Source of the DNA: Melittangium boletus DSM 14713
GTDB lineage: Bacteria > Myxococcota > Myxococcia > Myxococcales > Myxococcaceae
Length of the DNA stretch: 64,000 bases
Direction: 5' to 3'
NCBI RefSeq assembly: GCF_002305855.1
Contig: NZ_CP022163.1
Span: 6,076,292 to 6,140,291, forward strand
Below, piece after piece: positions 43,401 through 53,633 of the stretch; positions within the stretch are counted from its first letter, which is position 1, and every line of letters starts with the position of its first letter. The position numbers and the translations under genes are program-made. The notes beneath the pieces are model-generated. The model did not search any database, had not been told where the DNA came from, and was given only the letters and a program-made list of their open reading frames with translations.

Positions 43401-44859
43401 TGAAGATCTCGATGAGCCCCAGCAGGCTCGAGCCTTCGTCCTCCACGGTGGCCAGCGAGTCCCGGGCGCGCTCCATCAGCGCCTGCACCTTGGGCGCTCC
43501 CCAGGCGGGCTTCACCTCGTCGAGCACCTGGCGCAGCAGCTTCGCGCCCTTGATGAACATGGGGGCGCTGAGGTTCTCGAACACGGCGCGGCTGGCCGGC
43601 ACCGGCTCGATGCGCGAGCGCACCTCGTTGAGCAGCGCGTTGCCCGTCTCCTTGTTGCGGTAGTAGCGGCGGCGGTAGAGGCCGACGAGCTCGATGGAGC
43701 GGCTCGCGTAGAACGGGTTCACGTCACCGCTGGCCAGGTTGTAGACGCGCCGCTCCTCCACCTGCATGGCGTGGGCGGTGATGCCGATGGTGGCGCCCGC
43801 CACGTGGTCCACGGGGATGATGTCGAGGATGGCCCGGTCGCCCGCGGGGATGTGCTGCTGGCCCTTGATGCCCGCGAAGGCCAGGGGCGCCGAGGTGGTG
43901 AAGCCCTCGTTCCAGCCGGGGAAGGGGAAGTGCTGGGCGGACTCGACGATGGAGGGCCGCACGATGGCGTAGCGCAGGCCGGGCGTGCTGGCCATGACCT
44001 GCTCGCCCAGGCTCTTGGTGTACGTGTACGTGTTGGGCCAGCCCCAGTGCTGGGCCCGGTCCATGCCCGCGCGCACGAGCTCGCCCGACAGCCACAGCTT
44101 GCGCTCGCGGCCCACGGCCAGCCGCAGGGTCTTCTCGTCCGTGGCGTCGCGGCCCTCTTGCTCCAGCCGCTCCAGGGCCTTCTTGCGGAAGAGGGACGTG
44201 AGGGTCTTGTCGTCCGCCTGCTCGCGCAGCCGGGCCACGAGCTTCTCCGCGTCGGCGAGCTCCTGCTCCAGGCTGAAGTCGCGCCCGTCCAGCTCGTCCT
44301 GGCGCGGGAAGTAGCCCACCACTTCCTCGTCCTCGAAGACGAGCCCGTTGCGATTGCCCGCCACGAAGGCGGTGGACATGTGGATGAGCGGCACATTCCA
44401 GCGCAGCGCCAGCTCCACGGTGTTCTTCACGCCGTGGGTGTTGACGTTGAGGCCCACCTCCAACGACGGGTTGAAGGACACCAGGCCCGCGCAGTTGACG
44501 ATGGCGTGCACCTGGCCGGTGAGCGCCTCGGCCTGGGCGGGCTCCAGGCCCATGAGCGGATCGGTGATGTCGCCGTCGATGACCTCGACCTTGCGGCGCA
44601 GGAACTCCAGCGCGCCCTCGTCGCCATGGGCGTCACGCAGCGGCTGGAAGGGCTCGCTCGTGGCGACCTTGTCGAAGAAGCGCCGCTCGGCGGACGGCGC
44701 GCTGCCCTTGCGCACCAGCACGTAGAGCTTGTCGAGCTCCTGGCCGTAGCGCGTCAGGAGCATGGACAGGGTGACCTTGCCCACGAAGCCGGTGGCGCCC
44801 GCGAAGAGCAGGCGCTTGCCGGTGAAGATCTGGGTGACGTTCAACTCGGGAAGACTCAT
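40450..44859 (-). CDS. elbD: ElbD-like multifunctional enzyme: fatty acyl reductase, acyl-AMP ligase, ACP, acyltransferase
   Basis: A 1469-residue, four-domain protein. Residues about 1-500 are a fatty acyl-CoA reductase (GATGFVG 21-27; YTYTKSLGE). About 570-1110 is an adenylate-forming acyl ligase (TSGTTGTPKG near 725; YGLTEAAP; YTGDLG). About 1130-1190 is an acyl carrier domain with phosphopantetheine site GVDSLMLTEL (near 1161). About 1210-1440 is a PlsC-type acyltransferase (NHTSHLD near 1271; FPEGTRS near 1348). This is the domain order I recall for Myxococcus xanthus ElbD, which makes iso-branched alkyl ether lipids during starvation and sporulation. It should reduce fatty acids to alcohols and help assemble alkyl-acyl lipids. 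The downstream epimerase overlaps it; a LarA-like gene precedes it by 23 bp. Confidence 0.85.
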   Translation of the reverse strand: MSLPELNVTQIFTGKRLLFAGATGFVGKVTLSMLLTRYGQELDKLYVLVRKGSAPSAERRFFDKVATSEPFQPLRDAHGDEGALEFLRRKVEVIDGDITDPLMGLEPAQAEALTGQVHAIVNCAGLVSFNPSLEVGLNVNTHGVKNTVELALRWNVPLIHMSTAFVAGNRNGLVFEDEEVVGYFPRQDELDGRDFSLEQELADAEKLVARLREQADDKTLTSLFRKKALERLEQEGRDATDEKTLRLAVGRERKLWLSGELVRAGMDRAQHWGWPNTYTYTKSLGEQVMASTPGLRYAIVRPSIVESAQHFPFPGWNEGFTTSAPLAFAGIKGQQHIPAGDRAILDIIPVDHVAGATIGITAHAMQVEERRVYNLASGDVNPFYASRSIELVGLYRRRYYRNKETGNALLNEVRSRIEPVPASRAVFENLSAPMFIKGAKLLRQVLDEVKPAWGAPKVQALMERARDSLATVEDEGSSLLGLIEIFMPFLYDNRYVFRCDNTRAVYARMAPHDRARIPWAPEAIDWRVYFLDTHLPGLEKWVFPGLEEENKRRTVIPAHRDLLEMLEASVNAWRHRVAFRFAANEKEERFTYGEVNRYANRVGSYLMKEGVKRNERVMILSENRPEWPISYFGILRAGGTAVPVDPSLNEAEVVNIARRSEAKVLLLSEDAAAELPHLATALTQAGLTTHVASLAEAMSGDPQYPDHIGPVRRTAAADDVASLIFTSGTTGTPKGVMLTHRNFASLIAKLAGAFSIGVGDGVLSVLPLHHTFEFSAGFLTPFSRGAEVTYIDELTSDKLGEVFETGRVSAMIGVPALWQLLHRKVTQEMASRPPLVEQILKTLMATHGELRNRSSLNLGKLLFWPVHRKFGGKIKFLVSGGSALPDDVHKAFHQLGFNIIEGYGLTEAAPVLTVSETSVNKRQPGTVGKALPGIELKILEPDNEGIGEVIARGPSVMAGYFGDKDATDAVLKDGWLYTGDLGRLDADGRLFLVGRKKDVIIDANGKNVYPDELEEFFGDHKHIKELSVVGMPDEAGGEKVACLCVPDYQERPREEVRRELEEYFRKKGSDIPFYRRVKVLRFTDVELPRTSTRKVKRKQVVEELRKLERLVASGDKARERVQQLGTGGVADWLYPLLSEVTNRPLADIRPDAHLSGDLGVDSLMLTELSVALEQAGVPLPTANDLTHVQTVDDLRKLVLASGRKPSTETRARDISREVQKAEEVEIPVPEPLVALGRHAVRLGQQAIFGGLFDVKVTGKAFIPQNRNFLVIANHTSHLDMGLVKVLLGEQGERLTTIAARDYFFDTPLKRAYFENFTNLIPMDRQGSLRESLGMAGSALRQGFNLLIFPEGTRSVTGELLEFKPTLGYLALTYKVDVLPIYVKGAFEALPKGTMVPKSRELEGRIGPALTYEMLRKKTQGMSRSESYRYATHMAEDAVRALAAGRVLSFDDSATVEDQRRALSTGRNDT

Positions 44860-44882
44860 CGTCGGGAATCCGGAGGAGGGGA

Positions 44883-46496
44883 CTACTTCACGTCGACCAT
44901 GACGGTGGGGGCGATGCGCAGCAGGCTGATGCTGGCCGAGCGGCCCATGAAGCCGCGCGCCTCCTCGATGGCCTCGGTGAGCGTGTCGGTGCGGTCCCAG
45001 CCGAGCAGCGCCGGGACGTGGTTGTTCTCCGCGCCCGCGACGATGACCTTGCCCGCGTGCTGGCGGCCGTTCTCGCCCCAGTACCACATGTAGAGCGGGT
45101 GCACGCCGTGGTAGGCGTTGCCCTTGCGGTACAGGTGCACGTAGCTGGGGTTCTCGGCGAACTCGCGCTCGAACTTCTGCTCGATCTTCACCGCGTCGCG
45201 CGTCTCGGGCAGCACCCGGTTGAAGAACTCGATGTAGCTCGGGTGCTGCACCGGATCGAACTCGTCGAACGCGGGGTGGGTGAGGATGATGACGCCGCCC
45301 TTCTTCACCAGCGGCACGCCGCGGTTGAGGTTGAAGAAGTAGCCGAGCCCCATCACCTGCACGAGCAGCGGGTTGAGGATGGAGTTGACGCTGTAGGGCG
45401 AGATGAAGGGGATGGGGAAGATGACGATGTCGCTCTGGCCCTGCACCGGCACCGAGTACTGCTGCCAGCTCTTCTCCAGGATCTTCTGGTGCGTGGGCTC
45501 GGTGGCGCCGGCGAACACGCCCGTCACGTCATAGGGCGCGGGGATGGAGTTGAGCACCGTGCGCGCCGCGGCGCGCGGCATCTTCGACAGCGCGTAGCGC
45601 ATGGCGTGGAACTTCAGCCGGTCGCCCTCGGTGTAGTCCTCCTCCTTCTTGTGGAGGAAGTCCGTGGCCGGGCCGAACATGCGGTTGTTGAGCACCGACT
45701 CGATGTGGAACACCTTGAGGTGCTTGTCGATCGCCTTGCCGATGCGCTCGTTGCGCCGGTACAGCTCGCTCTTCGTGGGCTCCATGTAGCTCTCGGAGTC
45801 ACGAATCGTCTTGGGGTTGTGGTGCGCGCGCAGGCTCGCGTAGTTGGCCAGGCCCGTCCCCATGGACTTGTGCCCGCCGTTCATGGGCACGAAGTTCACG
45901 TTGATGTAGACGGTCAGGTCGCTCTCCGCCACGCGCCGGTTGACGGCCACCACGTGCGAGCCGCACGGGCTGCGCTCCAGCTCGGTGATGCCGTCCGGGT
46001 CCTCGGCGTCGTGGTTGTAGTAGCGGTCCGGGTAGTAGGCGTCGTGGATTTTCTGGCCCACCATGCGCCGCATCTCGCCCTCGGTCATGCGCCGGTGCAG
46101 GGCGTTGGCGATGATGAGGTGGATGTCATCCACGCCCGAGTCCGCGCACAGCTCCAGCACGACCTCCAGGATGGACTGGCGCACGTCCGGCGTGGCCATG
46201 GGCGGCAGCGGCACGGAGATGTCGTCGATGACGCAGGTGAGCTTCATGCCCGGGCGCAGCAGGGCATGCAGCGGATCCATCCCCTCGGGGTGGTTGATGG
46301 CCCAGCGGATGGCGGCCTTGACGTTGGGCACGCCCTCCAGGGGCGGCCGGGGGAAGATGACCCGGGTGCCCACGGGGAGGTCCTCGAGGAGGAAGTTCTC
46401 TCCGGAGAAGAGCGCCCGCGGGGGGCTGCCCTTCTCGGTGATGACCACCTGGCTTTCCTCGTCGTACAGCTTCTTGAGCGTCTTGAGCGGGCGCAT
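44883..46496 (-). CDS. Lactate racemase (LarA) N-terminal-domain-like protein in the elb-type operon
   Basis: A 537-residue protein with the LarA/DUF2088 pattern VDDIHLIIANALHRRMTEGE (about 120-139), which corresponds to the GxHRxxT motif of nickel-pincer lactate racemases. Later segments (FVPMNGGHKSMGTGLANYAS; LVKKGGVIILTHPAFDEFDP) also fit this family. It differs from classical LarA in length, and the pincer-making larBCE genes are not nearby, so it may have another role. It follows the HAD phosphatase gene by 21 bp and precedes the ElbD-like gene by 23 bp, in the order I associate with the myxobacterial ether-lipid locus. Confidence 0.75.
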   Translation of the reverse strand: MRPLKTLKKLYDEESQVVITEKGSPPRALFSGENFLLEDLPVGTRVIFPRPPLEGVPNVKAAIRWAINHPEGMDPLHALLRPGMKLTCVIDDISVPLPPMATPDVRQSILEVVLELCADSGVDDIHLIIANALHRRMTEGEMRRMVGQKIHDAYYPDRYYNHDAEDPDGITELERSPCGSHVVAVNRRVAESDLTVYINVNFVPMNGGHKSMGTGLANYASLRAHHNPKTIRDSESYMEPTKSELYRRNERIGKAIDKHLKVFHIESVLNNRMFGPATDFLHKKEEDYTEGDRLKFHAMRYALSKMPRAAARTVLNSIPAPYDVTGVFAGATEPTHQKILEKSWQQYSVPVQGQSDIVIFPIPFISPYSVNSILNPLLVQVMGLGYFFNLNRGVPLVKKGGVIILTHPAFDEFDPVQHPSYIEFFNRVLPETRDAVKIEQKFEREFAENPSYVHLYRKGNAYHGVHPLYMWYWGENGRQHAGKVIVAGAENNHVPALLGWDRTDTLTEAIEEARGFMGRSASISLLRIAPTVMVDVK

Positions 46497-46517
46497 GATG
46501 AGCGAAGGCTTTCGTCG

Positions 46518-47183
46518 TTACTTGAGGTCGAGGATGGGCCAGTTGTAGGCCCGGGCGATGGCGCGCAGCCGCATGTCGGGGTTGACGGCGGTGGGCCGCC
46601 CCACGACGGACAGCATGGCGTAGTCGGAGGCACTGTCGGAGTAGCCGTGGCTCTGATCGAGCGACAGGCCCTCCCGCACACAGTAGGAGCGGATGGCGTT
46701 GGCCTTGTTGGCGCCCTCGATGATGGGAGGGATGACCTTTCCGGTCGCCTTGCCGCCCACGAACTGCATCTTGTTGGCGATCATGTCGTCGGCGCCCAGG
46801 TGGCGGGCGAGCGGGCGCATGCTGAAGTCCAGGGCGCCCGTGACAAGCACGATGCGGCAGCCGGCCCGGCGCGCCTGGTCGATGAGGTCGCGCGTCTGCT
46901 CGTACAGGGCCGGCTTGAGGACGTCCTCGAACATGTCCTCGGCCACGGAGATGAGCCGGTCCTCGGACAGTCCCGCGTAGTACCGGTAGAAGAACTCGTT
47001 GAAGGTCTTACGGTCCAACGCGTCCATGGCGGCGAACAGCGGCACGCTGGCCGCCGTGGCCAGGGTCCTTCCGGCCATGCCCAAGAGGGAGCCCCGGTTC
47101 ATCGCGTAGTAGGCGTAGACGTGAACGACGTTGGTCTTCACCAGCGTCCCGTCGACATCGTAGAAGGCGGCTTTCGCGTCCAT
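46518..47183 (-). CDS. HAD-superfamily phosphatase (SerB-like), first gene of the elb-type operon
   Basis: A 221-residue HAD hydrolase of the phosphoserine-phosphatase-like subfamily. Motif I is FYDVDGTLV, with nucleophile Asp9 and Asp11. Motif II is IVLVTGALD, followed by motif III Lys in EGANKANAI and motif IV GYSDSASDYAML. A helical cap lies between. In this operon it probably dephosphorylates a glycerol- or lyso-lipid phosphate. The ATG at 47183 was chosen because it begins right before the fold; an upstream start would add 12 residues. It leads a four-gene operon running to 39425. Confidence 0.82.
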   Translation of the reverse strand: MDAKAAFYDVDGTLVKTNVVHVYAYYAMNRGSLLGMAGRTLATAASVPLFAAMDALDRKTFNEFFYRYYAGLSEDRLISVAEDMFEDVLKPALYEQTRDLIDQARRAGCRIVLVTGALDFSMRPLARHLGADDMIANKMQFVGGKATGKVIPPIIEGANKANAIRSYCVREGLSLDQSHGYSDSASDYAMLSVVGRPTAVNPDMRLRAIARAYNWPILDLK

Positions 47184-47797
47184 GGTTGAGGCGGGCTTCC
47201 TGACACCGGAGTCAGGCATGTGTCAACCGCACTCCACTCCCGTGGAATTCACTGGGCGGGGCTCGCTCCGAGGAGGGCCCCTGTTCCGGCATTCAGTCAG
47301 CCGCTTTTATCCCACACTGGGCTCCGCCTCCCGCCTGGAGGGGGGCGGCTGCTTCGCCTCGCGGAGTTGACCCAACCGCCCACGTGGGTGTCGGGCGCGA
47401 GCGCCTCGGTTCGCTACCGGGTGGCGTGGGACGGAGGCGTCACTCATCGAGCCAGAAGTCGAGAAAAGACGGAAACCTCTGGCCCCTCGAAGGGCCGTCT
47501 TCCTCGTGCAACAGGTCTGTTTCAACCTGTCTCGGAGTCGCGCGAGCGAGACCCGCCGGGGGCCGAGGAATCGATCCTCAGAGGGAGGAGCGCGTCACCC
47601 GGGCGGTGTTCTTGGAGAAAACACTCTTCCCTTCCGAGGGAGAAACATTATTTTCTCCCTCGGCCCTCAGAGGGAAGAATGCAGCGGAGGGCTGTTTTTA
47701 GGCCTCGGGCTTACTGAGCGCCCGCTGGCTCAGGGTGTTGAACACGCTGTGCAACGCTCCCAGGACACTCGATCCAGGGGCAGGAGATCCGAACAGA
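47184..47797. promoter_or_regulatory. Long structured intergenic region upstream of the histone-like SWIB gene
   Basis: This 614-bp region without a convincing gene separates the elb-type operon (leftward) from the SWIB gene (rightward). Near its left end is a hairpin CCTGAC/GTCAGG (47199-47216). Further right, AAGACGG (47466-47472) can pair with CCGTCTT (47495-47501) around an inner GGCCC/GGGCC stem. A large hairpin sits at 47626-47677, then a small stem with a T-run (GCTGTTTTTA, to 47700). Several short frames exist but none has good codon use. It looks like a long, structured leader for the downstream gene. Confidence 0.5.
47626..47677. repeat. Large two-part hairpin in the SWIB gene leader
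   Basis: CCGAGGGAGAAA (47634-47645) pairs perfectly with TTTCTCCCTCGG (47652-47663) over a 6-nt loop (CATTAT). An outer CTTCCCT (47626-47632) pairs with AGGGAAG (47671-47677). A T-run lies 19 nt downstream. It may be a terminator, attenuator or protein-binding RNA element. Confidence 0.6.
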
Positions 47798-48145
47798 ATG
47801 GCCGCCAAGAAGACCACCACCGCCGCCAAGAAGGCCCCCGCCGCCAAGAAGGCCCCCGCCGCCAAGAAGGCCCCCGCCGCCGCTGGTGGAAAGCGCAAGC
47901 CGAACGCGGCGTTCATGAAGGAGATGACCCCGTCGGCCGCCCTGGCCGAGGTCGTCGGCTCCAAGCCGCTGCCGCGCACCGCCGTCGTGAGCAAGATCTG
48001 GGAGTACATCAAGAAGAACAACCTCCAGGACGCGAAGAACAAGCGTCAGATCAACGCCGACGACAAGCTCAAGCCCATCTTCGGCGGCAAGAAGTCCGTC
48101 ACGATGTTCGAGCTGACGGCGCTGGTGAACAAGAACCTGTCCTGA
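47798..48145 (+). CDS. Histone H1-like Lys/Ala tail fused to a SWIB/MDM2 domain
   Basis: A 115-residue basic protein. The first about 35 residues are a Lys/Ala/Pro tail built from three identical AAKKAP repeats, like eukaryotic histone H1 tails. Residues about 38-115 are a SWIB domain (LAEVVGSKPLPRTAVVSKIW, then KRQINADDKLKPIFGGKKSV and MFELTALVNKNL). SWIB domains occur in chromatin remodellers and in chlamydial topoisomerase and Hc-like proteins. A nucleoid-organising or DNA-binding role is likely. The ATG at 47798 has an AGGAGA site upstream. The gene sits behind a long structured leader and ahead of two hairpins. Confidence 0.85.
   Translation: MAAKKTTTAAKKAPAAKKAPAAKKAPAAAGGKRKPNAAFMKEMTPSAALAEVVGSKPLPRTAVVSKIWEYIKKNNLQDAKNKRQINADDKLKPIFGGKKSVTMFELTALVNKNLS
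47822..47875 (+). repeat. Three identical 18-bp tandem repeats encoding AAKKAP
   Basis: The unit GCCGCCAAGAAGGCCCCC occurs three times without a mismatch at 47822-47839, 47840-47857 and 47858-47875. Identity at the DNA level, including third positions, suggests recent slippage expansion. Copy number would be expected to vary between strains. Confidence 0.9.
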
Positions 48146-48152
48146 GCGGAAT

Positions 48153-48213
48153 GACCGGCGCGTCGCCGGTCGCCGTTCGCAACGAGGGCTCGCCGCGCAA
48201 GTGGCGGGCCCTC
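48153..48213 (+). terminator. Tandem hairpins after the SWIB gene
   Basis: First hairpin: GACCGGCG (48153-48160) and CGCCGGTC (48164-48171), 3-nt loop. Second: GAGGGC-t-CGCC (48184-48194) pairs with GGCG-g-GCCCTC (48203-48213), 8-nt loop. They start 7 bp after the SWIB stop codon and precede treY by 90 bp, so they probably insulate the two genes. There is no T-tract. Confidence 0.65.
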
Positions 48214-48302
48214 GGCGTTCGTATGCGGGCGAGCGTTGGATAGCGGGCGGAAGGTCATCACCGAGGTGGTCAGACGGGCCGGGGGGTCCTACGACTGGGC
48301 CC

Positions 48303-51300
48303 ATGCGACTTGATGGAACGGCCGTGTCTGGAGGCATCACGGGAGAATCCGGTGTGGAAGCGCTGGCCACGGCGTTGTTCGGCCGGGTGCGGCAGATGGT
48401 GCTGGGCAGTCCCACGCCGCTGGCCACCTACCGGGTGCAGTTGCACAAGGGCTTCACCTTCGACGACGCGCGCAAGGCCGTGCCCTATCTGTCCCGGTTG
48501 GGGGTGTCGGACCTCTACTGTTCGCCCTATCTCAAGGCGAGTCCGGGCAGCACCCACGGCTACGACTGCGTGGACCACAAGCAGCTCAACCCCGAGGTCG
48601 GTACGGCCGCGCAGCACGAGGCCCTGTGCACCGCGCTGCGCGAGCATGGACTCGGTCAGGTGTTGGACGTGGTGCCCAACCACATGGGCATCGATGCCTT
48701 CAACCCGCTGTGGTTCGACGTCCTGGAGAACGGCCCCGCGTCCGTGTACGCGCGCTTCTTCGACATCGACTGGAGCCCGGTCAAGGACGAGCTGGAGGGC
48801 AAGGTCCTCTTGCCAGTGTTGGGGGACCAGTACGGCGTGGTGCTGGAGAAGGGCGAGCTGAAGCTGGGCTTCCTCGAGGGGGCCTTCGTCGTCCACTACT
48901 ACGACAGGCTCCTGCCGGTGGCGCCGCGCCAGTACGCGCGGGTGCTCGAGCGGAACCTGGACGTACTGGAGGCGAAGCTGGGCGCGGAGCACTCGCACTT
49001 CATCGAGCTGCACTCCATCCTCACCGCCATCCGCCACCTGCCCGAGCGCACCGAGATCCAGCGTGCCCAGGTCGTCGAGCGCAACCGCGAGAAGGAGGTC
49101 ATCAAGCGCCGGCTGGCCGCCCTGGCCACCGCGAGCCCCGAGATGTCCGCGCACATCGCCGCCAACGTGGAGGCCATCAACGGCACGCCGGGACAGCCTC
49201 GCTCCTTCGATGAGCTGGACCAGATACTCCAGGAGGGCAGCTACCGCCTGGCGCAGTGGCGCGTGGCGGGCGAGGAGATCAACTACCGCCGCTTCTTCGA
49301 CATCAACGGTCTGGCCGCCATCCGCATGGAGGATCCGGAGGTGTTCGCCGAGGCGCACCAGCGCATCTTCGAGTGGCTGCGCAAGGGCCAGGTCACCGGG
49401 CTGCGCATCGATCACCCGGACGGGCTCTACGATCCCACGGCCTACTTCCTCCACCTGCAGGAGCGCTATTTCCTGGAGCGGGCGCGGGCCCTCTTCGACG
49501 CCGAGCAGGACACGCGGGCCGAGCAATGGCCCGAGGTGGAGGCGCGGCTGCGCGAGCGCTGGCGGGAAGAGGCCGAGGCGAAGGTGGACTCGCCGCTACG
49601 CCGGGCGCTCTTCGTGTCCGTGGAGAAGATCCAGGGCGGACGCGAGCGCATCCCCGACAGTTGGGCGGTGCATGGCACCACGGGCTACCGCTTCGCCAAC
49701 GCGGTGGGCGGCATCTTCGTGAAGCCCGACGCGGAAGGGGCGATGACGGAGACGTACCATCGCTTCATCGGCGAGGCGCCGGACTTCGACGAGCTCGTCT
49801 ACGAGAAGAAGCGCCTCATCCTGCGCGACTTCATGTCGAGCGAGTTGAACATGCTCGCCCACCGGCTCAACCGCATCTCGGAGATGAACCGGCGCACGCG
49901 GGACTTCACCCTCAACAGTCTGCGGCGGGCGCTGGCGGAGTTCATCGCGCTCTTCCCCGTGTACCGCACCTACGTGGACGACACGCAGGCGGGGCTGGAC
50001 GAGCGTGACGTGCGCTACATCAAGGACACCCTGCGCCACGCCAAGGCGCGCAACGCCACGCTCAACGTCACCATCTTCGACTTCCTGGGCGACGTGCTCC
50101 TGCGGCGCTACCCCGATCACCTGGGAGAGCACGAGCGGGCGGAGATGCTCGCCTTCGCCATGAAGATGCAGCAGTTGACGGGCCCGGTGATGGCCAAGGG
50201 GCTGGAGGACACGACCTTCTACGTCTACCACCGCTTCTGCGCGCTCAACGAGGTGGGCGGGGAGCCGGAGCACTTCGGCACCACCGACGCCATCTTCCAC
50301 GAGCGCAACCTGGAGCGGGCCATCCACTGGCCGGCGAGCATGCTCACCACCAGCACCCACGACACCAAGCGCAGCGAGGACGTCCGCGCGCGCCTCCACG
50401 TGTTGTCCGAGCTGCCCGAGGCGTGGCGCGAGCGCGTGGAGTTCTGGTCGTCCCTCACCCGGGCCTACCGCGCGGAGATGCCCGAGGGCCCCGCGCCCTC
50501 CCTCAACGACGAGTACCTCTTCTACCAGACGGTGGTGGGCGCCTGGCCCATGGGCGAAAGGCTCTCCTCCGGAGAACTCGAGGAGTTCCGGGGCCGCATC
50601 CGCGAGTACATGCTCAAGGCCATCAAGGAGGCCAAGGTCCGCACCTCGTGGACCAACCCGGACAAGGACTACGAGGAGGGCGTGGCGCGCTACGTCGACG
50701 CCTGCCTGGACGAGGAGCGGAGCCGGGGCTTCCTCGAGGACCTGCGGACCTTCAAGCGCCGCATCGAGCGGGCCGGTCAGCACAATGCCCTCGGCCAGTT
50801 GCTGCTCAAGGTGATGTCTCCGGGGGTGGTGGACACGTACCAGGGGTGCGAGCTGTGGGACTTGTCGCTCGTGGACCCGGACAACCGCCGTCCGGTGGAC
50901 TACGGCCTGCGGGAGCGGCTGCTCTCGTCGCTGGATCAGGAGGCTTACCGGGGCCGCCCCGGACTGTGCGCCCAGTTGGTGGAGCACATGGACGATGGCC
51001 GCATCAAGCTGTTCGTGCTGGCCGAGGGGCTGCGGCTGCGTCAGCGCTACCCGGTGCTCTTCCGCCAGGGGGGATACCGGGCCCTGCACCTGAGGGGGCC
51101 TCGCGCGGACGCGGCGGTGGCCTTCGCGCGCGAGCACGAGCAGTCGCTCGTCATCGCCATCGCACCGCGTTACACGCTGTCCGCCCTGGAGTCGCCCGGA
51201 GGGCTCGCCTCGGCCTATGAAGAAACGTCCGTGGAGCTGCCCGCGTCCTATGCGAGCATGACGTTCCGCGACGTCTTCACGGGCCAGCAGGTGCGGCCGG

Positions 51301-51382
51301 GACGCCACGGAGAGGGCGCGGTGTTGCCACTGGCGCCCCTGCTGGTGGGCTTCCCGCTGGTACTGTTGGAGAGGAGTGATGG

Positions 51383-51386
<4 letters not shown>
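48303..51386 (+). CDS. treY: Maltooligosyltrehalose synthase
   Basis: A 1027-residue GH13-family intramolecular transglycosylase that turns the reducing end of a maltooligosaccharide into a trehalose unit. Family markers are ATYRVQLHKGFTFDDA at the N-terminus, DVVPNHMGID, the catalytic region TGLRIDHPDGLYDPTAYF (nucleophile Asp), a later SVEKIQGGRERIP (acid/base Glu) and TSTHDTKRSEDVRARL. Length is slightly above the usual 700-950 residues. The start at 48303 is chosen because the family sequence begins soon after; the Shine-Dalgarno is weak. It overlaps glgX by 4 bp (ATGA). TreZ, the usual partner releasing trehalose, is not in the window. Confidence 0.93.
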
Positions 51387-53521
<2,135 letters not shown>

Positions 53522-53633
53522 GGCCCCTTATGTCATTCGACATGTCGAGGCCACATGCGGGTCGACGGCGGCCCGTTCGCGCTTTATAGGACGCCGTCCG
53601 CCGCTCTCGCGGCTGGGTCCGGGAAAGAAACGC

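Noticed and set aside
40564..45093. Long open frame of about 1500 codons antisense to the ElbD-like gene
   Set aside because: A shadow of high third-position GC. Its translation is low-complexity (Leu, Ala, Arg, Glu, His) and has no motifs, while the opposite strand encodes a fully recognisable enzyme.
47220..47717. Possible genes in the region before the SWIB gene
   Set aside because: The frames lack good ribosome binding sites and codon bias and overlap strong hairpins.
53522..53633. yybP-ykoY manganese riboswitch upstream of the TerC-family gene
   Set aside because: The leader is short and I could not find the conserved loop sequences; only a small CCGC/GCGG hairpin is visible.
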